DNA of 64,000 nt. It comes from Roseitranquillus sp963749675 (GTDB lineage: Bacteria; Pseudomonadota; Alphaproteobacteria; Rhodobacterales; Rhodobacteraceae). The position numbers were made by a program, and so were the translations under genes. The stretch spans positions 1 to 64,000 of the forward strand of contig CAVVNT010000011.1 of NCBI GenBank assembly GCA_963749675.1, in the 5' to 3' direction. Positions 10,616 through 19,262 of this stretch are shown here, piece by piece (the stretch's first letter is position 1; each line of letters starts with the position of its first letter). A model generated the notes under the pieces. It made no database searches, was not told where the DNA came from, and saw only the letters and a program-made list of their open reading frames with translations.

Positions 10616-10808
10616 CTTCCCTCGGCTCCTTTGCGATAAGGAGCCGCTGCCCGGCACCCCATATGCCGGACAGCGGCGGGGGACGGATCGAGAATGGGTC
10701 GGCCGCTCAGGGCCGTGCGGTAGTGTGATCGCCCCCGTCTTTTCTCATGACCTGAACGGATATCAGGGCTTCTGGCCCGCATGACAAGCAGAGGTAAGGG
10801 ACAGACGG
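10616..10808 (+). ncRNA. Candidate IS110 bridge RNA in the element's left end
   Basis: This is 193 nt of non-coding DNA directly upstream of the IS110 transposase, where IS110 elements encode a structured bridge/seek RNA that pairs with target and donor DNA. Two adjoining hairpins are visible: CGGCTCCTT/AAGGAGCCG with a 6-nt loop (10623-10646), and CCGCTG-C-CCGGCA/TGCCGG-A-CAGCGG with a 7-nt loop (10644-10676). They share three bases, so they may compete. The RNA is inferred from position and structure only. Confidence 0.45.
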
Positions 10809-10912
10809 ATGCAGGATATCATCGGCATCGACATCTCAAAAGACCGGCTGGACGCGTTTCGGCTCTCAAGCCGGCAGCACAACTTCTTTGGAAACGACAA
10901 GGCCGTGGTGCG
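10809..10912 (+). pseudogene. IS110 transposase, N-terminal fragment
   Basis: The opening MQDIIGIDISKDRLDAFRLS is the DEDD_Tnp_IS110 start with its first catalytic Asp (GIDIS). The frame is broken by the IS30 insertion after GNDKA and resumes near 12025 with GFKALLEWIG. Confidence 0.8.
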
Positions 10913-12020
10913 CGCTACTCCCAACTGCAACTCTTGTTAGAAACCAGAGGGTTGTCTGACATGAGGTTGCTGAGATGGGAGCTGTTTATCGGCAGTTGAG
11001 CTTTGAGGAGCGGCGCAGGATCGAGCGCTGGCGCCATGCGAAGGTCCCCGTCGACGAGATGGCGCGCGTTCTGAAGCGCTGCCGATCGACGATCTTTCGC
11101 GAGCTCAGGCGAAACCACTTCTCCGATCCGTGCCTGCCAGGCTGCGACGGATACTATGGCGCGGCGGCGCAGCTGATGACGACCGATCGACGCGCCCGGC
11201 AACGTAAGCAGATCCGTCACCCCGGCCTGTGCAGACGCGTCGTCGAGCGGATCAAGGACGGCTGGACGCCGGAGCAGATCGCCTGGCGCATGATCTACGA
11301 GAATGCGTGCCCCCGCGTCTGCCAGGAAACGATCTACCGGTACATCTACGCCAAGGAAGGCATGCGGGAAGAGCTCTGGTGGTACCTGCCGACCCACCGC
11401 AAGGCGCGGCGACCGCGGCGGGCACGCAAGCGACCGCCACCGAAGTTCCACCGCGACGTCAGCATCCTGTTCCGACCGGACGCAGTGGCGCACAGGCGGC
11501 AGTTCGGCCACTGGGAAGGCGACTTGATGCTGTTCAAGCAACGGTTCGGGCAGACCAACGTGACCTCGCTCGTCGAACGCGTCAGCCGGTTCACCGTGCT
11601 GCTGAAGAACCCGAGCAAGCGCACGAGGCCCGTCATGGGCAAGGTGATCCGGGCGATCCGGGACTTGCCGTTCGTAGCGCGGCGGTCGATCACCTTCGGC
11701 CGCGGCACCGAGTTCGTATCCTGGCCACATCTCCAGGCGGAGACCGGAACCCGGACCTGGTTCTGCGACCCCTCCGCGCCCTGGCAAAAAGGCACCGTCG
11801 AGAACACCAACCGTCGTGCTCGACGATGGCTGCCGCGCAGGCTCGATCCCACGGCGGTCTCAGATCATGAATTGAGGATGATCTGCGACCGCCTCAACGC
11901 AACGCCCAGAAAGTGTCTCGGATGGAAGACCCCCGCCGAGGTTTTCCGGGAGAAGATGCTGGAGAACACCTCCCGAGACCCCTACCCTCACACCCAGCAA
12001 GAGTCGCGGTTCGCGTAGCG
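10913..12020 (+). mobile_element. IS30-family element
   Basis: About 1.1 kb. The end sequences match in inverted orientation: GCAACTCTTGTTAG (10927-10940) against GCGACTCTTGCTGG (complement of 11994-12007), with a further shared CGCTAC outside. It interrupts the IS110 transposase. The target duplication is unclear. Confidence 0.75.
10975..12018 (+). CDS. IS30-family transposase, catalytic Asp apparently lost
   Basis: 347 residues, full length for IS30. The N-terminal HTH is FEERRRIERWRHAKVPVDEM; the rve core starts with GHWEGDLM (first Asp). The third catalytic residue is in KGTVENTNRRARRWLPR. The block that normally carries the second Asp (usually TFDRGTEF) reads ITFGRGTEF, so that Asp is Gly through a GAC-to-GGC-type change. 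Although open from end to end, the enzyme is probably inactive. Confidence 0.9.
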   Translation: MGAVYRQLSFEERRRIERWRHAKVPVDEMARVLKRCRSTIFRELRRNHFSDPCLPGCDGYYGAAAQLMTTDRRARQRKQIRHPGLCRRVVERIKDGWTPEQIAWRMIYENACPRVCQETIYRYIYAKEGMREELWWYLPTHRKARRPRRARKRPPPKFHRDVSILFRPDAVAHRRQFGHWEGDLMLFKQRFGQTNVTSLVERVSRFTVLLKNPSKRTRPVMGKVIRAIRDLPFVARRSITFGRGTEFVSWPHLQAETGTRTWFCDPSAPWQKGTVENTNRRARRWLPRRLDPTAVSDHELRMICDRLNATPRKCLGWKTPAEVFREKMLENTSRDPYPHTQQESRFA

Positions 12021-12879
12021 GTCACAGGGTTCAAGGCTCTGCTGGAGTGGATCGGCAACGCCGAAGGACTGCGGATCGTCTATGAGCCGACCGGCCCCTA
12101 TCATCGCGCACTGGAGGAATCGCTCGCAAAGGCCGGGCATGCGCTGGTCAAGGTCAATCCCCCGACAGGCACGGCGGTTCGCTGAGGCCACCGGAACCCA
12201 GGCCAAGACGGACCGGGTGGATGCGATGCTGCTGGCTCGGATGGGGCTTGCGCTCGACCTGCCGCCGCGCCCGGTTCGCGGCGAACTCATGAACGAACTG
12301 AGGGAGTTGCACGTCGCGCGGCTGGCGTTGATCAAGGACCGGACGGCGGCGGGAAACCGTGCTGACACAGCGGCGATCAGCCTGATCCGACGCCAGGCGA
12401 AGGCACGGCTGGCGATCATCGAGAAGCAGCTTGCCGAGGTTGACGAAACCATCGCCACCCTGATCGCGGCGGACCCCGCGCTGGCCGAGCGTCTCGACAT
12501 CCTGACCTCCATCCCTGGCATCGGCGCCGTCACCGCCTGCATGCTGCTGATCGAGATGCCCGAGCTCGGGACCCTCGAGCCGAAACAGGCCGCGAGCCTC
12601 GCCGGGCTGGCGCCGTTCACGCGTCGCTCGGGCAAGTGCAAGGGCAAGGGCAAGGGCAAGGAGATGATCCGCGGTGGACGCGCCAGCCTGCGCGCCGCAA
12701 TCTTCATGCCGGCCCTCGTCGCCGTCCGCTTCAACGCGGATCTCAAGCGCAAGTACCAGCAGCTCCTCGACAGCGGCAAGGCACCCAAGCTCGCCATCAC
12801 CGCCGTCATGCGCAAGCTTGTCCTGCTCGCCAACGCGCTGCTGCGTGACGGCCGGAAATGGGCCGACAGACCCGCTTGA
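12021..12879 (+). pseudogene. IS110 transposase, C-terminal part
   Basis: It resumes at GFKALLEWIGNAEGLRIVYE and contains RIVYEPTGPYHRALEESL. A one-base expansion of a C run near 12163 shifts the frame. The rest includes the Transposase_20 domain with LTSIPGIGAVTACMLLIEMP and AASLAGLAPFTRRSG, where the conserved Ser lies. It ends ANALLRDGRKWADRPA. Confidence 0.8.
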
Positions 12880-12893
12880 CCAAGACGGATACT

Positions 12894-13914
12894 ACCGGCC
12901 GCGCCAATGGGATACCCGCGCGGGCAGCATCGGACTGAACATCCCGAAGCTGCGCAAGGGCAGCTATTTCCCCACCTTCCTGGAGCCGCGCCGCACGGCC
13001 GAGAAGGCGCTGATGGCGGTGGTGCAGGAAGCCTACATCCACGGCGTCTCCACCCGCGCCGTCGACGACCTGGTGCGTGCCATGGGGCTGGCGGGCACCT
13101 CGAAGAGCCAGGTGTCGCGGCTCTGCGAAGAGATCGATGAACGTGTCCAGGCCTTCCTGAACCGACCGCTGGAGGGCGATTGGCCCTTCCTCTGGCTGGA
13201 CGCCACCTGCGTGAAGCTGCGCGAGGGCGGGCGCATCGTCTCCATGGCCGTGATAGTGGCCGTCGCGGTCAACACCGACGGTCGCCGCGAGATCCTCGGG
13301 ATCACGGTCATGCCCTCCGAAGCCGAGACGTTCCGGGCCGACTTCCTGCGGTCTCTCACGCGTCGCGGCCTGAGCGGCGTGCAACTGGTGATCAGCGATG
13401 CCCATGAAGGCCTGAAGGCCGCCGCACGCAAGGTTCTCGGCGCCGGGTGCCAGCGCTGCCGCGTATTTCAAGCGCAACCTGCTCGCCCGCGTGGGCAAGG
13501 CCCACAAGCCGGTGGTCAGCGCCGTGGTGAACACCGTCTTCGCCGAGACGGACCGTGATCAGGCCCATGCCCGCTGGCGCGAGGTCGCCGACAGCCTTTC
13601 GTGACCGGTTCAGGGATGTCGCCGAACTCATGGACGGGGCCGAGCATGACGTGCTGGCCTACATGGTCTTCGATGAGAGCCTGCGCTCGAAGTTGCACAG
13701 CACCAACCCGCTGGAGCACGTCAACAAGGAGATCAAGCGGCGGACCAACGTCGTCGGCATCTTTCCCAACCGCAAGGCGGTCGTTCGCCTCGTCGGCGCG
13801 CTCATGCTCGAGCAGAATGATGAGTGGGCCGTCTCCCGCCGCTACATGCCCGTGGAAAAACTGGCAGGCCCGTGCGACGATCCCGACGCGGCGACGATGA
13901 TCGCCGCTCAGTGA
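12894..13914 (+). pseudogene. IS256 transposase, C-terminal part
   Basis: It continues from the fragment at 10432-10615. It holds the Mutator-type core LWLDATCVKLREGGR (first Asp), VQLVISDAHEGLKAA (second Asp) and STNPLEHVNKEIKRRTNVVG (Glu region). Frameshifts near 13462 and 13597 break the frame; the last frame runs to the stop at 13914. Confidence 0.85.
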
Positions 13915-13972
13915 ACGAGCGACACCAGCTATGAAGAAGCAGGTGGACGCCAGTTCCTGCACCATGGCGCAG

Positions 13973-14960
13973 ACCGTCGAGGAAAGCTTCGACGTCTGCC
14001 TTGGGGTTGCCATCGCTCTCAGTGAACGGCGTTTGTATCGGCCAGCGCCGTCAACCGTGCCTGGGCCTGACGGATGTCGTGGAGCAGGACGACCGGGTCG
14101 AGCTGCGCGAATTGTGCCGCGGGTTCGTCCTTGGCAACCTGCGCGACGGCGGGATGGGCCTGCACGCGCTGGAACGGTGTCAGCGGCGCGTGGTAGCGCT
14201 TGGTCACGCGGGCACCGTCGCGGGTCTTCTCCATCAGCCTGAATGACGGCTGGAAGAAGGTCACGTAGAGCCGCATGCTGCGACAGAGACACGCCAGTTC
14301 GGTGGCTGCGGCGATGCCGGTGTATCTGCGATAGCCCACCATCCGGCGGACCACCGCTCCGTTCTTTTGTTCGACATGGGCCTGATCGTTCTTTCGGTAC
14401 GGGCGAGATCGAGTGAATTCGACCTTCGCGGCCTCGCACCAGTCCTTGATCGTCTCGTTCATGAAGACGCTGTCGTTGTCGGTGTCAAAGCCAAGCAACG
14501 GAAAACGGCAGTGCCGGGCGCAGCGCGGTCATTACCTCACTCAGCAGGCGCTGCTCGCGAAACAGCAGAGGTGCGCATTGCGTCCAGCCTGTCGCGACAT
14601 CGGTGAGGGTCAGCGTCTGCACGAAGCTGCCGCTCGCCGACGGGCCGCTGTGCGCCACGAGATCCGACTCCATGTAGCCTGGCGCGGGATCGTCCCAGTC
14701 CGCACAAGTCCGGATGGGCACGCTGCGCCGCACCGCCGAGGAATGCGCAGTCCGCCGACGTCGGCCGCCCGGGCCGACGGCCCGGACAGGGGCGAGAACC
14801 CGGTCGATCGTGGCAGCGCTGATCTCGAGCAGCCGGACACGCACCTCCTCGTCCAGCGCGAGATGGCCATGCCGCCCCATCGCCGGCATCAGCAGCGGGA
14901 TCAGAGGCTTCAGCCGCTTCCCGCAGATCCGGCCGGACGCTTCCCAGAGCACCTGCCGGT
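13973..14960 (-). pseudogene. Integrase-core (rve) transposase, N-terminal and catalytic part
   Basis: On the minus strand: LWEASGRICGKRLKPLIPLL, then SAATIDRVLAP, then the catalytic core ADWDDPAPGYMESDLVAHSG and DVATGWTQCAPLL, a frameshift near 14487, then GFDTDNDSVFMNETIKDW and KNDQAHVEQKNGAVVRRMVGY. All three acidic catalytic blocks are present. The extreme N-terminus is missing at 14960. The C-terminus continues at 10344-9868 beyond the IS256 insertion. Confidence 0.8.
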
Positions 14961-14961
14961 G

Positions 14962-16540
14962 CCCGAGCCGGGGCTGCTCGAGCTCGCGACGGTCGATCCC
15001 GCCTTCGCACAGGCGATCGCGCGCTATGTCGGCGACAGGAGCGACTGGATCATCCGCCGCGAACCGATGCGCCGCCGCCGCGACTTTCTGGTCGATGCCG
15101 CGACCGGCCAACGTCCCGGCTGGCCTGCCGCCGACATGCCTCGGACGCGATCCCGCCCTATCCGGAGAAACGCGCGCCGCTGAGCGCGACGCAGGTCTTT
15201 CGTGTCGAGGCGGACGCAGCGCCGAGAACCTTGCGCCTACTCGGTTCCGGCAGCTCGCTCGAGATCGCGTCACGCGACATCTTCTTCGCCTGGGTGCCAC
15301 CAGAGCCCGATACGCCACCGGGCGGACTGGGCATCCGGCCCGGGATCGGCACCGGGGCCGATGGCACGGGCGACTTCTCCACCGCGTTATTCTGGGGGGA
15401 TGCCGCGGGAATCGATGGCCGCGACGGTGCACCCGCCGACGCTCTCCGCGGCGAGATGCCTGCCGCCGCGGACACCGGCTTCGTCCGCGCCGGCGCCGAT
15501 ATCTACCGCGTGCGACAGTTCATGCTGGGCGCCGACGCTGCGGCCCGGCTCGTCACCTCGCCAGCGCTCGCAGACATTGCCTCTCGCGACGAGGGCGCGC
15601 GTCACCGGCGAGGATCTGGCCGCGTTCCTGAAGACCGCGTACCAGACCGACTTCGAGCGCGACGAGGACGAACCGCTCGAGACGCGGCCGAAGAAGGCCG
15701 ACGCCGTGTCCGACGAGAATTCGAAGCGGTGGCGACGAGGCGCGAGATCCGCGCCGCCGACACCGGCTTTTCTGCGATAAGCCAGCCGATGCTCTTCCCG
15801 TTCATGCTCAGAGAGACGGTGACGCCCGCCATCTCCCTCGACTTCGCACCGCAGGCGGCGCGCGAGCCGTTTGCCGGTCGCCCTGCCCCGCACCGAGCAG
15901 ATCTTCGGCACGGCCAGTCTCGCGGCGTTGAACGTCGCGCGAAAGTTCGACCGAAAGGACATCAAGCAGCAGCTCGCCTTGCCGGGCTTCGTTGAGCGAA
16001 CCGTAAGCGTCGCCGAGAGGCTCAAGCCCCCACCCGCGGTCGAGGCATACGATGCCGCACTGGCCGGCAAGATCGACGCGCTCGACACCATGACGGACCT
16101 AATCCACGACGCGGACGGTACCGAGCGGCCGCGCGGAATCGCGCTGGCAGACCTGCCAGCTCCCGGTTTCAAGCGCACCGATTCCGACGACAAGTCGCCC
16201 TTCAGCATCGGCGACGTCCTCGCCGACCGCGGCGCCGCGGAGCCCCGATTCACCGATGCGGACGCGGTGGGTCCGGCCAAGCACGAGGCGGACGACTTCC
16301 GTGCAGCCGTCGCTACGATCGAAAACACGATCGCGCTCTTTCGCCTCATCGAGGGCAGGGTTGCGCTCTACGACGGCCTTGTTGCCGACGCTCGTGGAGT
16401 TCGCGCCGCACTGATGCAGGCCGCCCGCGACATGCTGAAGGCCACGAAGTTCCGCGCCGCCAGTCCAAAGGCGCCGCCCAAATCCGCCGCCAAGCGGTCC
16501 GGCTATCTGTTCGCCACCGCGATTGCGGCGCAGCGCGCAG
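14962..16540 (+). pseudogene. Degenerate large ORF of unknown function
   Basis: A continuous protein can be followed by changing frame about four times. It runs LLELATVDPAFAQAIARYVG, IIRREPMRRRRDFLVDAATG, SATQVFRVEADAAPRTLRLL, EIASRDIFFAWVPPEPDTPP, YRVRQFMLGADAAARLVTSP, MLFPFMLRETVTPAISLDFA, TEQIFGTASLAALNVARKFD and IENTIALFRLIEGRVALYDG. I do not recognise the family. It is cut at 14962 by the rve element and fused in frame near 16540 to an IS5-type transposase remnant, so both ends are missing. The composition resembles chromosomal coding DNA, not a transposase. Confidence 0.6.
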
Positions 16541-16787
16541 GCCTGAGCGAGAGGCGCCTGATCGCAGCGCAACTCGACGACGCGCTGGCCGGCATGGATG
16601 CGGAGTTCGACCGGCTCCATGCGAGGGAAGGCCGGCCTTCGATCGCGCCGGAACGGCTGCTGCGGGCGAGCCTGGTCCAGATCCTGTTCTCGGTGCGCTC
16701 CGAGCGTCAGCTCATGGAGCAGATGCAGTACAACCTGCTGTTCCGCTGGTTCGTCGGGCTCGGCATCGACGACCCGGCCTGGGGTGA

Positions 16788-16862
16788 GGTGCGCCCGGAA
16801 ATCAGCCCTGTGGGCTGATTTCAGCACCGAACGGGCGAAACCCCGGGGCAAGGCCCGACGGT
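16788..16862. repeat. Palindromic insert in the IS5-type transposase
   Basis: Between the conserved DDPAW and VFSKNRDRL blocks lie about 75 nt that homologues would not have (from memory). They contain a perfect 11-bp hairpin, GAAATCAGCCC-TGT-GGGCTGATTTC, with outer arms CGCCCG/CGGGCG. A stop codon lies within it. Confidence 0.6.
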
Positions 16863-16997
16863 GTTCTCGAAGAACCGCGACCGGCTGCTGACCACCGACA
16901 TCGCCCGCAAGTTCCTGGCCGCGATCCTGGCCCACGCACAGGTGGCGCCGCTGCTGTCGGACGAGCGCTTCTCGGTCGACGGCACGCTGACCAGGGC

Positions 16998-17042
16998 GTT
17001 CGCCATGGGTCAAAAACCATGGCGGTACCATGGCTCACCGTC
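16998..17042. repeat. Short palindromic element, copy A
   Basis: 45 nt. It starts GTTCGCCATGGG and ends CCATGGCTCACCGTC. The hairpin is GCCATGG-8 nt-CCATGGC, followed by a third CCATGG. It splits the IS5-type transposase between TLTRA and SMKSFQP, adding 12 codons without changing frame. It belongs to the same family as 28679-28724, 47901-47946, 48097-48142 and 51989-52032. Confidence 0.75.
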
Positions 17043-17748
17043 GATGAAGAGCTTCCAGCCGAGGGCCGAGGGGATACCGCCCGACGACGGCAGCGGCCCT
17101 GCCGATCCGTCCTCCGTCCACACCGAAGACGCCCCCGAACAACCCAGGCCCGAGACCACCAAGATGACCCGCCCCACCCGCCAGGATCGCAACGCCGAGG
17201 TCGACTTCCGGGGGGAGAAGCGATCCAATGCGACGCACGCGTCGGTCACCGATCCGGAAGCTCGGCTGTTCAAGAAATCGCCCGGCGCGAGCGCGCTCCC
17301 TTGCTTCATGGGGCACACCCTCAGGGAGAACCGGAATGGCCTGGTCGTGCAGGCCGACCTGACGCCGGCCGACGGCCGCGCCGAACGGCGCGCCGCCATC
17401 GACATGATCGACCGGCATTCACCGGGCTCCACCCGGCGCCTCACGCTCGGGGCGGACAGGGCTTTGACAGCGCGGACTTCGTCGCCGACCTGCGCCGGAT
17501 GTGCGTGACCCCGCACGTCGCCCGGAAGGCGCGCCATTCGGCGATCGACGGACGCACCACGCGCCATGCCGGCTACGCCGCCTCGCGAGATGCGCCGCAA
17601 GAAGATCGAGGAGCCCTTCGGCTGGGCCAAGACCGTCGGCGGCATCGCGCAGACGACGCTTCCGGGCGCCCAACGGGGTCGTGCCCGGTTCACGCTCACG
17701 ATGGCGGCGTGCAACCTGGCCCGGTTGCCCCGCCTATTGGCTGCGTGA

Positions 17749-18185
17749 AGCCGAGGGGCGCCAGCGCCAGCATGCCGACGCCAGCCCCGGCAACCTTCAC
17801 TCCGCCAGAACCAGAACAACTTCCCACGAGGATGTCTTCTTCAGCACCCTGTTAGATTACCTGCCACGCGAGAATCGAGCATCTGTCCCCGGACGCTCCG
17901 CCTAGTCAGGACGCTCTCCTCGGAGGACATCCCGCGAATGCGGCTGACGTTCAGACGCTCGTCCATCTGCTGACGTGCGAAGGCCACGCTGTTCTGTTCG
18001 CTAAATTGGCGGTCGCAGAGCGTTGCTCGATCGGCATCGCGCAACGATCGCAGTCAGCGCGCGCTTGCTTCATGCCGGACCCGGCGCAGATGTCCTTTCG
18101 CGACACGGCGCCGCGGTGCGGTGCACCCCCTTCATGTCGACAACGGCATGCTGTAGTGTCTTCTCTTCACTGGATGGAGCGAGAG
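17749..18185. other. 437-nt stretch without a recognisable gene
   Basis: It lies between the IS5-type remnant and the DUF983 gene. Short open frames exist on both strands (for example 17841-18044 minus) but show no domain, ribosome site or similarity I recognise. It probably contains the promoter of the downstream DUF983-NUDIX pair. Confidence 0.5.
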
Positions 18186-18581
18186 ATGTTCGATTTCGGG
18201 CATGCACCGGACGACGGAGAGCGTGCCGTTCGACAAGCGATGCTGCGCGGTTTCCAGAGGCGTTGCCCGCGCTGCGGCGCCGGCCCGCTGATGCAGGGCT
18301 ATCTAAAGGTCCGCGATGCGTGCGTTATCTGCGGGGAGGACTTGCATCACCACCGCGCCGACGACGGGCCGGCATACCTCACGATCCTCATCGTCGGTCA
18401 CCTGATGGCGCCGCTAATCCTGTGGGCGTTCACCGAATTCCGGCCCGATCCGATGGTTCTGGCCACGATCTTCTCCGTCGGCTGCGTGACCCTCTCCCTC
18501 TGGATGCTGCCGCGTCTCAAGGGATCGATCGTCGGCTTCCAGTGGGCCAAGCGCATGCATGGCTTCGGCGAGGAGGGGTGA
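18186..18581 (+). CDS. DUF983 family membrane protein
   Basis: 131 residues. An N-terminal zinc-ribbon-like part has RCPRCGAGPL and CVICGEDL (two CxxC pairs), followed by two membrane helices (LTILIVGHLMAPLILWAF and MVLATIFSVGCVTLSLWML). Function unknown; the family is common in alphaproteobacteria. The start ATG at 18186 has GGAGCGAGAG just upstream. Its stop overlaps the GTG start of the NUDIX gene (GTGA), so the two are translationally coupled. Confidence 0.9.
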   Translation: MFDFGHAPDDGERAVRQAMLRGFQRRCPRCGAGPLMQGYLKVRDACVICGEDLHHHRADDGPAYLTILIVGHLMAPLILWAFTEFRPDPMVLATIFSVGCVTLSLWMLPRLKGSIVGFQWAKRMHGFGEEG

Positions 18582-19261
18582 CCGACTGCCCGATCCGCGA
18601 TGCTGCCACGGTCATACTGATCCGCGACGCGATCGCCTTTCCGCGCGTCCTGATGGGGCGGCGAGGCAAAAAGGCGGCCTTCATGCCGTCGAAGTTCGTG
18701 TTCCCCGGCGGTGCAGTCGATGATCAAGACGACGCGGTGAAACTGGGCGTACCAGTGGACGCTGCTTCTCACGAGAGGCTCGCGATGCAGAGCGAGCGAC
18801 GGCCAGAGACGCTCGCCGTCGCCGCGATCCGCGAACTCTGGGAGGAGACGGGGCTGATCCTGGGTGCACCGGCACCTTGGGCTGACCCTCCGGAGGAGTG
18901 GCGCGACTTCGCCGCGACCGGGCACCGTCCGTCTGCCGCCGGTCTCAGCTTTGTCTTCCGCGCCATCACGCCTCCCGGTCGGCCCCGGCGGTTCGACGCG
19001 CGCTTCTTCACCGCCGATGCGGAACGGCTGGCGACGGACCCCGACAATCTGCCGACGGGTGGCGAGTTGAGCGATCTGGCCTGGCTACCTCTGCAGGAGG
19101 TACGGCGCCTTGATCTGCCCTTCGTGACGGAGGTCGTTCTGGCGGAGGTGGCGCGCCGCCTGCCCGACGTCGGTCCACCGCCTGACGTTCCCTTCTTCCG
19201 CAACGACGACGAGGACCGGGAGATCGTGAGGCTCGGCGGCCGCTCCCCGCTTTCCGCCTAG
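18578..19261 (+). CDS. NUDIX hydrolase family protein
   Basis: 227 residues. It has a NUDIX-type fold opening (IRDAATVILIRD, FVFPGGAVD) and a degenerate NUDIX box, LAVAAIRELWEETGLIL, whose RELWEETG matches the REVxEExG core. The metal-dependent substrate cannot be told. This is the long NUDIX subtype with a C-terminal extension. The GTG start overlaps the DUF983 stop by 4 nt, with AGGAGGGG immediately before it (spacing short). It ends 1 nt before the convergent EamA gene. Confidence 0.88.
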   Translation: MTDCPIRDAATVILIRDAIAFPRVLMGRRGKKAAFMPSKFVFPGGAVDDQDDAVKLGVPVDAASHERLAMQSERRPETLAVAAIRELWEETGLILGAPAPWADPPEEWRDFAATGHRPSAAGLSFVFRAITPPGRPRRFDARFFTADAERLATDPDNLPTGGELSDLAWLPLQEVRRLDLPFVTEVVLAEVARRLPDVGPPPDVPFFRNDDEDREIVRLGGRSPLSA

Positions 19262-19262
19262 T

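Larger units (their letters stand above)
10616..12893 (+). mobile_element. IS110-family element (interrupted by IS30)
   Basis: It is defined by joining the two IS256 halves (…AACGGCT | ACCGGCC…). It contains a non-coding left end, the IS110 transposase in two parts and an IS30 in between. Without the IS30 it is about 1.17 kb. No terminal inverted repeats were seen, as is normal for IS110. Confidence 0.7.
10353..13964 (+). mobile_element. IS256-family element (interrupted by IS110/IS30)
   Basis: Both ends carry related terminal sequences: the left reads CTGGCGGCCACC then GCTTCTTCGTAG; the inverted right end reads CTGGCGTCCACC then GCTTCTTCATAG. Imperfect 8-bp flanks, TAGCGCAG (10345-10352) and TGGCGCAG (13965-13972), may be the target duplication. 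The outer borders are approximate. It splits the rve transposase gene. Confidence 0.65.
16541..17748 (+). pseudogene. IS5-family transposase, broken
   Basis: It starts at LDDALAGMDAEFDRLHAREG (N-terminus lost) and holds LLRASLVQILFSVRSERQLM, YNLLFRWFVGLGIDDPAW, then VFSKNRDRLLTTDIARKFLA, DERFSVDGTL, KRSNATHASVTDPEARLFKK, and in another frame FDSADFVADLRRMCVTPHVA and EEPFGWAKTVGG. Two short foreign inserts sit in conserved blocks: a palindromic ~70-bp insert after DDPAW and a ~45-bp element before SMKSFQP. A frameshift near 17460 splits the end. Confidence 0.8.

Noticed and set aside
10975..13914. A composite transposon formed by the two outer elements
   Set aside because: The junctions show sequential insertion of one element into another; there are no two flanking copies of the same IS and no cargo genes.
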